Assembly (NCBI GenBank): GCA_023388315.1
Contig: JAEWGM010000028.1
Location: forward strand, 124,001-188,000
Direction: 5' to 3'
From: Bacteroidota bacterium
GTDB taxonomy: Bacteria; Bacteroidota; Bacteroidia; Bacteroidales; Dysgonomonadaceae
DNA: 64,000 nucleotides
The notes under the pieces were generated by a model. The model had not been told where the DNA came from, did not search any database, and was given only the letters and a program-made list of their open reading frames with translations. Within the stretch, counting starts at the first letter, position 1, and each line of letters opens with the position of its first letter. The position numbers were made by a program, and so were the translations under genes. Of this stretch, positions 1 to 9,222 are shown one piece after another.

Positions 1-1049
1 CCGGCCGATACACTCGATCTAAAATGATTTGCGTTACCGGAAGTAACGGCAAAACCACCACCACGAGCCTTATTTATCACATTTTAAAATCGGCCGGCCT
101 CAATGTGGGGTTGGGCGGCAACATCGGCAAAAGTTTTGCCCGCCAAGTGGCGGAAGAAAATTTCGATTATTACGTGCTGGAATTGAGCAGTTTTCAATTG
201 GAGGGCGTCTACGATTTCAAAGCCGATATCGCGGTGTTGCTCAACATCACCCCCGACCATCTGGACCGATACAATTATTCGTTGGAAAATTACGCGGATG
301 CCAAAATGCGCATCATCCGCAACCAAAAAGTAAACGACGCGCTCATTTATTGGGTTGACGACCCGGTAATTACAAAGCAAATTGCCAAACTCAATCCTCA
401 AGTCACGCTCTATTCTTTCGGAGAAACAAAAAAAGAGAGCGTGTGCGGATACACCCACAACGGAAAGCTATTTATTGAAACAAAAGAACAGACATTTGAT
501 ATGGAATTGGAATTACTCGCTCTTCAAGGAACGCACAATGTATATAACTCGTTGGCTTCGGGAATCGTGGCAAAGTTGCTCGATATTTCTGATGATAAAT
601 TGCGGGCCTCGCTCACCGATTTTAAGGGAGTGCCGCACCGCTTGGAAAAAGTGGCGATGGTGCGCGGCGTGCAATACATCAACGACAGCAAAGCAACCAA
701 CGTAAACTCGTGCTGGTATGCGCTGCAAAGTATGCGCACCAAAACCGTGCTTATTTTGGGCGGAACCGATAAAGGGAACGATTATTCCGAAATAGAAAAC
801 TTAGTGAGACAGAAAGCGCGCGCGCTCATTTTTCTCGGCAAAGACAACAGCGCGTTGCACGCTTTTTTCGATGGAAAAGTAGATTCCATCACCGATGCGG
901 AATCGATGGAGGAAGCCGTGAACGCGGCATATCAATTAGCCGAAAAAGGCGACACGGTATTGCTCTCGCCCTGCTGTGCCAGCTTCGATTTGTTCAAGAA
1001 CTACGAAGACCGCGGCGATCAGTTTAAGGAGTGTGTGAGAAGGCTTTAA
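1..1049 (+). CDS. murD: UDP-N-acetylmuramoylalanine--D-glutamate ligase MurD (5' end outside window)
   Basis: MurD adds D-glutamate to UDP-MurNAc-L-Ala in the cytoplasm, an ATP-dependent step of peptidoglycan precursor synthesis. The visible part begins just before the ATP-binding loop (ICVTGSNGKTTTTS), which in the family lies about 100 residues from the N-terminus. The first Rossmann domain is therefore missing upstream of base 1. The reading frame stays open back to base 3 (residues GRYTRSK before the ATG at 24), so that ATG is internal and not the start. Further family motifs are LNITPDHLDRY, HNVYNSLASG, HRLEKV and NDSKATN, and the C-terminal end SPCCASFDLFKNYEDRGDQF is the usual MurD terminus. 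It is followed 60 bp later by ftsW in the same direction. Confidence 0.95.
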   Translation, partial: GRYTRSKMICVTGSNGKTTTTSLIYHILKSAGLNVGLGGNIGKSFARQVAEENFDYYVLELSSFQLEGVYDFKADIAVLLNITPDHLDRYNYSLENYADAKMRIIRNQKVNDALIYWVDDPVITKQIAKLNPQVTLYSFGETKKESVCGYTHNGKLFIETKEQTFDMELELLALQGTHNVYNSLASGIVAKLLDISDDKLRASLTDFKGVPHRLEKVAMVRGVQYINDSKATNVNSCWYALQSMRTKTVLILGGTDKGNDYSEIENLVRQKARALIFLGKDNSALHAFFDGKVDSITDAESMEEAVNAAYQLAEKGDTVLLSPCCASFDLFKNYEDRGDQFKECVRRL

Positions 1050-1109
1050 ACGCCGCTTTCGGCGGCGGAATTGGGATTGTATCTTTCAAATCAAAAACCA
1101 ACAAAAACA

Positions 1110-2483
1110 ATGATATCAAAAGCATTTAAAAACATAAAAACAAACCTCAGTTCGTTAGAGGGGAAGGTAAACGGCGAAGATTTGCATCTGGAGGCGGGAA
1201 CGGCAAAAATTGCGTCCATCTTCAAAGGCGATAAAGTCATATGGTCCGTATTTATTGCTTTATGCATTATTTCATTGATCGAAATATTCAGCGCTACCAG
1301 CACCATTGTTTATCGTCAGCAAAACCAATGGGGCCCCATTTTGCGGCATGCTATGTTTTTAATAGGCGGAGTAGGGGTTATCTTGCTCATTCACAATATC
1401 CCGTATCGCTATTTTTCGTCACTTATTTTTATTCTCATCGGTTCCATCGTGTTGCTCATTCTCACGCCGTTTATCGGCACAACCATCAATGGCGCCGAGC
1501 GGTGGATTTCCATCATGGGTTTCACCATTCAACCCTCTGAAATTGCCAAAATATCGTTGATGGGAACGGTCGCTTTTTTGCTCAGCAAGCAAAACGGAAT
1601 GAACGATGGCCTGCTTTTCAAATGGATGATTGGGTTGATGGTGGTGGTCTGCGCCATCATAGCGATGGACAACCTTTCCACGGCCGTATTACTTTTCGGT
1701 GTGTGCTTTTTGCTGATGTTTATCGGTAACGTGAGGCTCACCCGCTTAATGAAAGTGGTTGGCGTGGGCGTGTCGTTTGTGTTGCTTTTTGTGTTGTTGC
1801 TGAACGTGCTTCCCGATAAAATGACCGAATCCGGCGCGCTCAGCCGTTTGGGAACGTGGCAAAACCGCATCGCCAATTTTGGTGGCGCCAAGGAGCAACC
1901 CGAAGAATCTTACTACGCCATCACCGACGATAATTACCAAGTGGCGCATGCTAAAATTGCCATTGCCAACGGCGGCGTGTTTGGTGTTATCCCCGGAAAC
2001 AGCACCAGCCGCGATTTCTTGCCACAAGCCTATTCTGATTTTATTTACGCCATTATCATCGAAGAAATGGGGCTTATTGGTGGAATTTTTGTGCTGCTCT
2101 TATATATTATTCTGTTGATTCGATCCGGAATGATTGCCCGAAAAACCGAAAAACTTTTCCCAAAATACCTTGTCCTCGGTTCCGCGTTGATGTTGTGCAC
2201 ACAGGCATTCATCAATATGGCGGTGGCGGTCAACCTTATTCCTGTAACGGGGCAGCCCTTGCCGCTTATTAGCCGCGGTGGAACATCCACACTCATCACT
2301 TGCGCTTATTTTGGGCTTATTCTCAGCGCCGACAGGTTCGGAATCGGAAAGAAAAAGATGGACGCCACAACAGCGATAACAGGTGAAGATATTGAAAAAG
2401 TCGCTCCCAAAAACGAAAAACCCGCTTCTGAAATAATCGATAAACTGGAAGATAAAGTGGAGTTTGAGATTATTCAGGTGTGA
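1110..2483 (+). CDS. ftsW: Peptidoglycan glycosyltransferase FtsW (SEDS family)
   Basis: FtsW is the septal SEDS glycosyltransferase that polymerises lipid II, acting in the inner membrane with a class B PBP. About ten hydrophobic segments can be read, with the SEDS signature around GAERWISIMGFTIQPSE and the conserved PQAYSDFIYAIIIEEMG loop. The Bacteroidota form has a ~45-residue hydrophilic N-terminal extension, seen here (starting MISKAFKNIKTN), and a charged C-terminal tail. The ATG at 1110 is chosen over an in-frame TTG at 1071 that would add 13 poorly conserved residues. It sits between murD and murG. Unlike in tightly packed dcw clusters, the gene to its right (murG) is 1.7 kb away. 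Confidence 0.94.
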   Translation: MISKAFKNIKTNLSSLEGKVNGEDLHLEAGTAKIASIFKGDKVIWSVFIALCIISLIEIFSATSTIVYRQQNQWGPILRHAMFLIGGVGVILLIHNIPYRYFSSLIFILIGSIVLLILTPFIGTTINGAERWISIMGFTIQPSEIAKISLMGTVAFLLSKQNGMNDGLLFKWMIGLMVVVCAIIAMDNLSTAVLLFGVCFLLMFIGNVRLTRLMKVVGVGVSFVLLFVLLLNVLPDKMTESGALSRLGTWQNRIANFGGAKEQPEESYYAITDDNYQVAHAKIAIANGGVFGVIPGNSTSRDFLPQAYSDFIYAIIIEEMGLIGGIFVLLLYIILLIRSGMIARKTEKLFPKYLVLGSALMLCTQAFINMAVAVNLIPVTGQPLPLISRGGTSTLITCAYFGLILSADRFGIGKKKMDATTAITGEDIEKVAPKNEKPASEIIDKLEDKVEFEIIQV

Positions 2484-3205
2484 GGGGAGATGTGGGGTGT
2501 TGGATGCTGATGCTGGATGCTGGAAGTCGGAAGTCCGAAGTCCGAAGTTTGATGTTCCAAGTTGGATGCTTTGGTCCTAATGTGCCAATTTCCCCCTTGG
2601 CGAAGGGGATTAAGGGGGATTGACGAACATACTTGTCAGCATCTGACGGCTTAAAGTCCGTCTGATGCATTTTTAACATTTTTCTTTTAACCCGTCAGAC
2701 CGGTAATCGGTCAGACGACTTTTCTGCAAAATTTCTAATCAATTGCCATGTCTCTTCAGGGCGTGGATAATGGTTAGAGATTCAATCGGTTTTAGCCAAA
2801 TTCTAAATAATTTTGGGCAGAGTGTGTTTGGAGTCGGAAGTTTGAAGACCGAAGTCCGAAGTTGGATGCTTTGGGCCTGATGTACCAATTTCCCCCTTGG
2901 CGAAGGGGATTAAGGGGGATTGACGAGCATACTTGACAGCATCTGACGGCTCAAAGTCCGTTTGATGCATTTTAAAGTTTGTCTTTTAACCCGTCAGACC
3001 GGTAATCCGTCAGACGGCTTTTCTGCAAAACGCTTAATCAATTGCCATGGGTGTCTGATAAATGCTCTCAGGATATATTACGGATCATTATTATCTGAGA
3101 AAGAAATGTTCGCCCCTTTCAGGGCTCAGGGCATTTGGGGTGTGCTGAAACATAGGGCGTTGCCCTATGCTTTTCACTTATGCCACGTTGTGGCTTTTTT
3201 ACTCT
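2484..3205. repeat. Intergenic region with an imperfect ~190-bp direct duplication
   Basis: No convincing gene lies in this 720-bp stretch. It contains two copies (about 2561-2750 and 2861-3049) of one ~190-bp element, around 90 percent identical by eye. Each starts at GTTGGATGCTTTGG, includes a CCCCCTTGGCGAAGGGG motif and a near-perfect hairpin (arms GCATCTGACGG and CCGTCTGATGC, one mismatch), and ends at AATTGCCATG. Before each copy lie short tandem GAAGTCCGAAGT words, which also recur near 3245 beside the truncated BACON gene. Small ORFs here overlap the repeats and are not believable. This looks like a noncoding dispersed element that has duplicated. Confidence 0.7.
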
Positions 3206-3511
3206 TCATGGTCGCGCGCATCCTTTCGTGTAGCATGCTCTAAGTCCGAAGTCGGAAGACCGAAGTTCAATAACAATTTCTTGGTTCATTTCTTCGCTTT
3301 CGGAAGGCGTAACGTGCATCCATTCCGGCACGCCGCTTACCTGCCACGCCGCGCCTGCGGTAACGGTGATCTTTTCCGTTGCCTTTTCGTGGTTGAGGGT
3401 GATTTTTTCTTTGTTTAATTTTAGCAGATTTTTTCCGGTTTCATCATCACAGCTTGAGAAAAACAAGCAAAGCATCGCCATCAGTGACAGCAGGATTGTG
3501 TTGTGTTTCAT
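3206..3511 (-). pseudogene. Truncated BACON-domain lipoprotein
   Basis: The product begins as a typical Bacteroidota lipoprotein: MKHNTILLSLMAMLCLFFSSC, with the lipobox Cys followed by Asp-Asp. This is followed by the start of a BACON domain (LNHEKATEKITVTAGAAWQV...PEWMHVTPSE). After roughly 80 residues the homology stops and the frame runs into the GAAGTCC repeat sequence (residues RSSDFGLRACYTKGC). The original protein was therefore cut short and the rest lost. BACON domains usually occur at the N-terminus of longer surface proteins that bind glycans or mucin. The ATG at 3511 is preferred over an upstream in-frame one at 3568 because it starts the signal peptide. A -7 box (TACCTTTG, minus strand, 3573-3566) lies upstream. 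A short functional lipoprotein is possible but less likely. Confidence 0.65.
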
Positions 3512-3565
3512 AATGTGTGTTGTGGTTGTAGTTTTATTCATCGGCATCTTTTTAAAAGCCTTCTG

Positions 3566-3598
3566 CAAAGGTAGAAAATACTTTTATACGCCGTCACA
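3566..3598 (-). promoter_or_regulatory. Predicted promoter of the BACON lipoprotein remnant
   Basis: On the minus strand a TACCTTTG match to the Bacteroidota -7 consensus TAnnTTTG occupies 3573-3566. A TTG (3598-3596) lies 22 bp upstream, close to the usual spacing. It precedes the lipoprotein start at 3511 by about 55 bp. Confidence 0.45.
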
Positions 3599-3720
3599 AT
3601 ATCCAAAAAAAGTGTGAACAATGTGTGCTTTTTTTGTAATTTTGTAATGTGAAAAATAACGGCTCATAGCCTGAAAAATCAATCGATATTGAAACAGCTA
3701 TCTTTACAACACCTAACTTT

Positions 3721-4206
3721 ATGAAACCAACCCACTTTTTATTTGTTTTCTTGTTGATGATGATAACCGCTTGTGGCGTTTTCAGAAGTACTTATTCGAG
3801 CCGCTTTGTGGAAAATGCCCCTCAATTGGGCATGGCAAAAGCTGATTTTGTGGCGATGTATGGAACCCCTCTCAGGCAAAACACTTTTTACGATGAAAAC
3901 AATGTGTATTGCGAAGAACTTATTTACCGGGAAAGGATTGACCACGATGGAGGAACGTTTGTACAAGGCGAACTTCGTGCCATAAACAGTATTTTTCTTT
4001 TCAGAAACGGAAGGCTGGAAAGCCAGTTTCAGGAAGATGACCAAGAATACCAGTTTCAACTGGAAAAAGCGAGAGAAAGACGATTGATTCAAGAAAGCAT
4101 TGATGCCGAACGTGAACGGGCTGCCGCAGAACGAGAGCGTGCCGCCGCCGAAAAAGAACGCATTGAGTTGGAGAAGAAAAAAGAAAAAGAAGAGAAAAGT
4201 AATTAG
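3721..4206 (+). CDS. Small lipoprotein with a possible BamE/SmpA-like fold
   Basis: 161 residues with a lipoprotein signal peptide (MKPTHFLFVFLLMMITAC, lipobox ITAC). The mature part carries a LGMAKADFVAMYGTP stretch and ends its globular region in INSIFLFRNGRLESQ. This pattern resembles the SmpA/OmlA/BamE fold (a GMxxxxVxxxxGxP element followed by beta strands that end in a FxxGxL turn). The last ~55 residues are a charged, Glu/Arg-rich coiled coil with repeats of ERAAAE. Function is not known, and the BamE relationship is inferred from the pattern only. It lies between ftsW and murG in the same direction, a position not usually occupied in the dcw cluster. Confidence 0.75.
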   Translation: MKPTHFLFVFLLMMITACGVFRSTYSSRFVENAPQLGMAKADFVAMYGTPLRQNTFYDENNVYCEELIYRERIDHDGGTFVQGELRAINSIFLFRNGRLESQFQEDDQEYQFQLEKARERRLIQESIDAERERAAAERERAAAEKERIELEKKKEKEEKSN

Positions 4207-4246
4207 TTTGTAGTTTGTAATGGCCAATCCTAAATCCCCAATCAAT

Positions 4247-5389
4247 ATGACTCATCCCACTTCCCACACTCCACATTCCACACCTCGCTTCATCATTAGC
4301 GGAGGAGGCACCGGCGGACATATTTTTCCCGCCATTTCCATTGCCAACGCCATTAAAGAGCGATGGCCCGAAGCCGAAATACTTTTTGTTGGCGCGGAAA
4401 ACCGCATGGAAATGGACCGTGTGCCGGCGGCCGGATACAAAATCATCGGCCTGCCCGTTGCCGGGTTCGATCGGAAAAACCTGTTGAAAAACGTTTCCGT
4501 GGCAATGAAACTGATGAAAAGCCTGCGCAAAGCACGACAAGTGATTAAAAACTTCAAACCCGATGTAGCCATTGGTGTAGGCGGTTATGCCAGCGGGCCA
4601 ACGCTACGCGCGGCGGCAGCCGAAGGTATCCCCACCGTGTTGCAGGAACAAAATTCGTTTGCCGGCGTAACCAATAAATTGCTGGCGCAAAAAGCGGCGA
4701 AAATTTGTGTCGCGTATGAAGGCATGGAGCGGTTTTTCCCGAAAGATAAAATCGTGCTCACAGGCAATCCGTGCCGCCAGGATTTGCTTGTTTCCGACAA
4801 AAAAAGACAAGAAGGCTACGCCTTTTTCAACCTCGACCCCGATAAGAAAACCATTTTGATGGTGGGTGGAAGTTTGGGTGCGCGCACGCTCAACGAAAGC
4901 ATCGTGGCGGCTTTTCCTAAGTTGAAAACCGTGCCTGATGTGCAAGTGATTTGGCAGTGTGGCAAATATTATTTCAAAGAAATGTCTGATTTGCAGGCAA
5001 AAGGCGAGATCCCGTCCAATGTGCACCTATACGATTTCGTGTCGCGAATGGACTACGCCTATTCCGTGGCCGATTTGGTGATTTCGCGCGCCGGCGCCGG
5101 TTCCATCTCGGAGTTTTGTTTGCTGGGCAAGCCGGTGATTTTGGTGCCGTCGCCCAACGTTGCTGAAGACCACCAAACGCACAACGCTCAATCGCTTGTG
5201 CGCCACGATGCCGCCGTGATGGTGTCAGACGCGAACGCGCCGAGCCTGCTGTTTGAAACGGCGCTCTCTTTGGTAAACGATGACAAAAAACTAACATCTT
5301 TGAGCAAAAATATCCTAAAATTGGCGCAACACGACTCGGCCAAGCGAATTGTAGATGAAATTGAGAAGTTGTTGTCAATTAGTGTTTAG
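4247..5389 (+). CDS. murG: UDP-GlcNAc:undecaprenyl-PP-MurNAc-pentapeptide GlcNAc transferase MurG
   Basis: MurG converts lipid I to lipid II on the cytoplasmic face of the inner membrane. The glycine-rich loop ISGGGTGGHIFPA near the N-terminus, the second-domain loop VVGGSLGARTLNES-like segment, and the nucleotide-binding ISRAGAGSISEFCLLGKPVILVPSP region identify it. The start is uncertain. An upstream in-frame ATG at 4220 would add nine residues. The ATG at 4247 still leaves a low-complexity leader of His, Thr and Ser (encoded by TCCCAC/TCCACA words) before the conserved RFIISGG strand, so repetitive intergenic DNA may have become coding or the real start may be later. It is followed by murC after ~155 bp of AT-rich sequence. 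Confidence 0.93.
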   Translation: MTHPTSHTPHSTPRFIISGGGTGGHIFPAISIANAIKERWPEAEILFVGAENRMEMDRVPAAGYKIIGLPVAGFDRKNLLKNVSVAMKLMKSLRKARQVIKNFKPDVAIGVGGYASGPTLRAAAAEGIPTVLQEQNSFAGVTNKLLAQKAAKICVAYEGMERFFPKDKIVLTGNPCRQDLLVSDKKRQEGYAFFNLDPDKKTILMVGGSLGARTLNESIVAAFPKLKTVPDVQVIWQCGKYYFKEMSDLQAKGEIPSNVHLYDFVSRMDYAYSVADLVISRAGAGSISEFCLLGKPVILVPSPNVAEDHQTHNAQSLVRHDAAVMVSDANAPSLLFETALSLVNDDKKLTSLSKNILKLAQHDSAKRIVDEIEKLLSISV

Positions 5390-5546
5390 CTTTTAGCTAT
5401 TGGCTGTTGGCTATTAGCTGTTCGCGCAGTGAACGTTTTGTTGTGAATGCATTATTTTTAAAAATAAAAAAAATCGATTTGAAACTTTGTGCTTTCGTGC
5501 CTTTGTGACAAAACAGAGGTTTACGGAGCAAGTTCAATTATATAGT

Positions 5547-6923
5547 ATGAATTATACATCAATTTACTTTATCGGAATTGGGGGCATTGGCATGAGCAAC
5601 TTGGCCCGATATTTTTTATCGCAAGGCAAACAAGTCGCGGGTTACGACCGAGTGGAAACGCCGCTAACCAAAGCGCTCTCCCACGAAGGCGCGCACGTGC
5701 ACTACGAAGACAATTTGCAATTAATCCCCACCGATTTTTTGAATAAACAACACACGTTGGTGGTGTACACGCCGGCCGTGCCCGCGTCGCACAGCGAGTT
5801 GCGCTATTTTCGCGAAAACGGTTTTACGTTGATGAAGCGCGCGCAAGTGTTGGGCGAGATCACCAAAACCAGCGATGCCGTTTGCATTGCCGGCACGCAC
5901 GCCAAAACAACCGTTTCCAGCATGGTGGCGCATTTGCTGCGGCAATCGGCGGTAGATTGCAACGCTTTTTTAGGAGGCATTCTCAAGAATTACGGCACCA
6001 ACCTGTTGCTGTCAGACAAAAGCAACATCACCGTTGCCGAAGCCGATGAATACGACCGTTCTTTCCATTGGCTGCGCCCGTGGATTGCCGTTATCACTTC
6101 CGCCGATCCCGACCACTTGGATATTTACGGCACGGCGGAGGCTTATCGCGAAAGTTTTGAGCATTTTACGTCGCTTATTCGCCCCGGTGGATATTTGATT
6201 TTGAAAAAAGACGCACCCGTTACGCCACGCCTAAACCCGGATGTGAAAATTTTCACCTATTCAGAAACCGAAGGCGATTACCATGCCGAAAACATCCGCA
6301 TCGGCGACGGCGAAATTGTGTTCGATTTTGTTTCTCCCGAAGGAAAAATAGCGGATATCAACCTCGGTGTTCCCATAAAAGTGAACATTGAGAACGCGGT
6401 AGCGGCTATTGCAGCGGCGCAGTTGTGCGGCGTGAAACCTGATGAAATTCGTCACGCTATGCACACTTTTGGAGGCGCTAAACGGCGATTCGATTTTTTG
6501 ATAAAAACCAAAAACATCGTGTTCATCGATGACTATGCCCATCATCCGCAAGAATTGGCGGCTTCCATCCGTTCCATCCGGGCCCTCTATCCCGACAAAA
6601 AAGTAACGGGTGTTTTTCAGCCACATCTGTACACCCGCACGCGCGATTTCGCGGAAGAGTTTTCCGAAAGCCTCTCGCTATTGGAAGATGTGGTATTGCT
6701 GGATATTTATCCCGCGCGCGAAGAACCCATAGAGGGCGTTACATCGCAAATCCTCTTCGATAACATCGCATCAAAAGAAAAAACACTCTTGAAAAAAGCC
6801 GAATTGCTGCCCTTTTTAAAGGACAAAGAGTTGGAAGTTTTGGTTACGCTGGGCGCGGGCGATATAGACCGTTTGTTGCCCGAAATAAAAGAAATGTTAG
6901 AAATGCGGTTTTGCTTAAAATAA
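5547..6923 (+). CDS. murC: UDP-N-acetylmuramate--L-alanine ligase MurC
   Basis: MurC attaches L-alanine to UDP-MurNAc, the first amino-acid addition in peptidoglycan precursor synthesis. The N-terminal Rossmann segment YFIGIGGIGMSNLARYF, the ATP loop CIAGTHAKTT, the EADEYDRSF motif and IDDYAHHPQE are all present. The loop reads GTHAKTT, where most MurC proteins have GTHGKTT, a small deviation. The start is set at the ATG at 5547, immediately before MNYTSIYFIG. The open frame extends 60 bp further upstream into sequence without homology. Length 458 residues, normal for the family. ftsQ follows at 55 bp. Confidence 0.95.
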   Translation: MNYTSIYFIGIGGIGMSNLARYFLSQGKQVAGYDRVETPLTKALSHEGAHVHYEDNLQLIPTDFLNKQHTLVVYTPAVPASHSELRYFRENGFTLMKRAQVLGEITKTSDAVCIAGTHAKTTVSSMVAHLLRQSAVDCNAFLGGILKNYGTNLLLSDKSNITVAEADEYDRSFHWLRPWIAVITSADPDHLDIYGTAEAYRESFEHFTSLIRPGGYLILKKDAPVTPRLNPDVKIFTYSETEGDYHAENIRIGDGEIVFDFVSPEGKIADINLGVPIKVNIENAVAAIAAAQLCGVKPDEIRHAMHTFGGAKRRFDFLIKTKNIVFIDDYAHHPQELAASIRSIRALYPDKKVTGVFQPHLYTRTRDFAEEFSESLSLLEDVVLLDIYPAREEPIEGVTSQILFDNIASKEKTLLKKAELLPFLKDKELEVLVTLGAGDIDRLLPEIKEMLEMRFCLK

Positions 6924-6938
6924 ATCCGATACAATTTG

Positions 6939-6946
6939 TATCTTTG
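6939..6946 (+). promoter_or_regulatory. Predicted -7 box upstream of ftsQ
   Basis: TATCTTTG matches the Bacteroidota -7 consensus TAnnTTTG exactly and lies 32 bp before the ftsQ ATG. A TTG at 6911-6913 is 25 bp upstream, longer than ideal. This may be an internal promoter feeding ftsQ-ftsA-ftsZ. Confidence 0.45.
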
Positions 6947-6978
6947 TAACAACGAATGCATTTGATTCTCTTGCGGCA

Positions 6979-7710
6979 ATGAAAAAGTTTTTCATTATAT
7001 TGGTTTCGGTTCTCGTTATCGGTTACCTGATTTTTTCGGCGGTTTATTTTAACGATACATCGCGCCATCAGGTGTGCAAAACATTCGATGTGGTAATTGA
7101 AGACAGCAATCAAACGCAGTTTGTGATGACGCAGGACATCGTAAACTTCATCAAGAATAAAAATGTTTATCCGGTGGGAAAAACTTTTTCGGAGATAAAC
7201 ACGCTGGCCATTCGTGATACCATCCTCACCAACCGATTAATTGAGAAGGCCGAGGTGTACACCACTTCCAAAGGCGGTATTGTGGCAACGGTATCGCAAC
7301 GGCAGCCGGTTTTGCGCGTTATATCCGATACCAAAGGCGGTTTTTATATCGATAACGAACGCGAAGTAATGCCCGTGTCGCCGAACTTTGCCGTGTATGT
7401 TCCCATTGCCACCGGCGCCATTGACGAAGAATTCGCGCAAAACGAGTTGTATGATTTCGCCATGTTCCTCAGAGAAAATCCCGATTGGGATGCATGGGTG
7501 GAGCAAATTGTGGTTCGCAAAAATAACGATGTGGAGATTATCCCACGCGTTGGTGATTTTAGGGTGGTGCTTGGAGATTTGGAAAACTATAGCGAAAAAT
7601 TGGCCAAATTCACCCTTTTCATCGAGAAAGGACTCAATGTAGTGGGTTGGAACCGGTACTCCGAAATCAATTTGAAGTACGATAATCAGGTGGTTTGCAC
7701 CCGAAAATAA
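6979..7710 (+). CDS. ftsQ: Cell division protein FtsQ/DivIB
   Basis: FtsQ is a bitopic membrane protein of the divisome that links early and late division proteins. The 243-residue product has a short cytoplasmic start, one membrane segment (FFIILVSVLVIGYLIFSAVYF) and a periplasmic part. The periplasmic part holds a POTRA-like region (TQDIVNFIKN... IRDTILTNRLIEKAEVY) and the FtsQ beta domain ending in GWNRYSEINLKYDNQVVC. Sequence conservation in this family is low, so the assignment rests on topology plus position between murC and ftsA. The intergenic gap to ftsA is 148 bp with no recognisable gene. Confidence 0.9.
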   Translation: MKKFFIILVSVLVIGYLIFSAVYFNDTSRHQVCKTFDVVIEDSNQTQFVMTQDIVNFIKNKNVYPVGKTFSEINTLAIRDTILTNRLIEKAEVYTTSKGGIVATVSQRQPVLRVISDTKGGFYIDNEREVMPVSPNFAVYVPIATGAIDEEFAQNELYDFAMFLRENPDWDAWVEQIVVRKNNDVEIIPRVGDFRVVLGDLENYSEKLAKFTLFIEKGLNVVGWNRYSEINLKYDNQVVCTRK

Positions 7711-7858
7711 GAGGGAAATATTCATTGCCGACAAAAAGAATGTATTTTGCCACGCGTCACGATAAAAAATGATGTTAAACAGGCAAACAAAAAGCATCGG
7801 AAAGATGTTTGATAAACAACTATATAACCAAAAACAGACTATCTCGATAAAATAACAT

Positions 7859-9208
7859 ATGATGCAATCAGGATTTATAGCGGCCATCGATTTGGGTACT
7901 TCCAAAATAACCGGAGTTGTGGGCCGCAAAAATGAGAGCAACGTCATCTCCATTATGGCGTGCGAAACCATTCCTTCAAACAACTGCATACGGCGCGGAA
8001 CGGTTTATAACATAGAGGAAACCGGCGCTAAAGTGCGAAAATTGGTGAGCTTGCTCGAAAATAAACTAGGAAGAAAAATAGGCCGTGTGTACGTTTCCTT
8101 AGCCGGGCAATCGTTGCAGACGGTGGAGGTGCGGGAGATGAAGCAATTGTCCTCGTCGGGAATCGTGACCGATACCGTGGTGAAGCAACTGCGCCAAGCA
8201 GCCGAGAAATTTAATCCCGACATGAAACGCAAGTACGCCATTGCCGATGTGGAATATTTTATCGACGACAAACCCGAGCGCAATCCCGTAGGCGTAACCT
8301 GTTCTCAAATTGAGGCTGATTTTGAGGTAATTGTAGGACGCCCCAACCTTGGAGGCAACATTGAAAAAAGCATCAAGGCGAAAGCCGAACTGGAAATAGC
8401 CGATTATGTTGTGGGGGCGCTGGCATCGGCCGCCATCGCGCTCAACGAAGAAGAAAAAGAGCTAGGCTGCGCCTTTGTTGATTTTGGCGCGGGCACCACC
8501 ACATTGTCCGTTTATAAAGGCGGCATCCTGCGGCGAATGGTGGTTATTCCTTTTGGCGGAAGAACCATTACCAAAGATATTTGCAAATTGAATTTTATTG
8601 AGAGCGAGGCCGAGCAGTTGAAAATTAAGTTCGGAAAAGCAACGGAAGGCCAAGACTCTTCGTTTTTCTCGTCGCCGTTTTCTTCTAAACCCGATGTGGA
8701 TTTAACAGAACTCAACAAGGTGATTATCTTGCGATTGGATGAAATAGTCGCCAATTTGCAACAACAAATCAAACTCTCGGGCTACGAGGGGCAATTGGGC
8801 GCTGGCTTGGTGATTACCGGCGGCGCTTCGCAACTGAAAAACCTGGATATTTATCTCAATAAAAAACTAAATATGTCCGTTCGCAAAGCGTCGGCTAAAA
8901 AAACGCACGTGAACAATTTTCCGGAACTCACCAACGACCCCGCGCTAACGCAAGCGTTGGGAATGCTGCTTTTCGGCAACGAAGATTGCGAGCTGATTAT
9001 TGTAGAGCAGCCGGAATACGATGATCTTGGCGACGGCAAAACGTCGGTTTCGTCGAAACGCATTGGCGAACTTCGAAACAAAGTGAAAGATAAAAAGAAA
9101 AGAGTGAAAAAAGAGAAAGACGATAAAAAAGAACGCCAAGGTGGCGGGTTTTTCTCTAAAGTGGAAGATATGTTTGGAAATATGTTTTCCGATGACGATA
9201 ACGAATAA
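7859..9208 (+). CDS. ftsA: Cell division protein FtsA
   Basis: FtsA is the actin-like membrane tether of FtsZ. The phosphate-1 motif AAIDLGTSKI is near the N-terminus, followed by the 1C-type insertion (RGTVYNIEETGAKVRKLV), the ALNEEEKELGCAFVDFGAGTTTLSVY phosphate-2 region and the adenosine loop VITGGASQL. The C-terminal part has a Lys-rich linker and ends in an amphipathic segment (GGGFFSKVEDMFGNMF) that would bind the membrane, followed by acidic residues. Two ATGs are adjacent (7859 and 7862), and either could start translation. ftsZ begins 14 bp after the stop, so the two genes are probably co-transcribed. Confidence 0.95.
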   Translation: MMQSGFIAAIDLGTSKITGVVGRKNESNVISIMACETIPSNNCIRRGTVYNIEETGAKVRKLVSLLENKLGRKIGRVYVSLAGQSLQTVEVREMKQLSSSGIVTDTVVKQLRQAAEKFNPDMKRKYAIADVEYFIDDKPERNPVGVTCSQIEADFEVIVGRPNLGGNIEKSIKAKAELEIADYVVGALASAAIALNEEEKELGCAFVDFGAGTTTLSVYKGGILRRMVVIPFGGRTITKDICKLNFIESEAEQLKIKFGKATEGQDSSFFSSPFSSKPDVDLTELNKVIILRLDEIVANLQQQIKLSGYEGQLGAGLVITGGASQLKNLDIYLNKKLNMSVRKASAKKTHVNNFPELTNDPALTQALGMLLFGNEDCELIIVEQPEYDDLGDGKTSVSSKRIGELRNKVKDKKKRVKKEKDDKKERQGGGFFSKVEDMFGNMFSDDDNE

Positions 9209-9222
9209 AAAAGCAAACCTAT

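Noticed and set aside
2962..3243. 93-codon open frame in the ftsW-murG gap
   Set aside because: It lies over the duplicated noncoding element and shows no protein family features.
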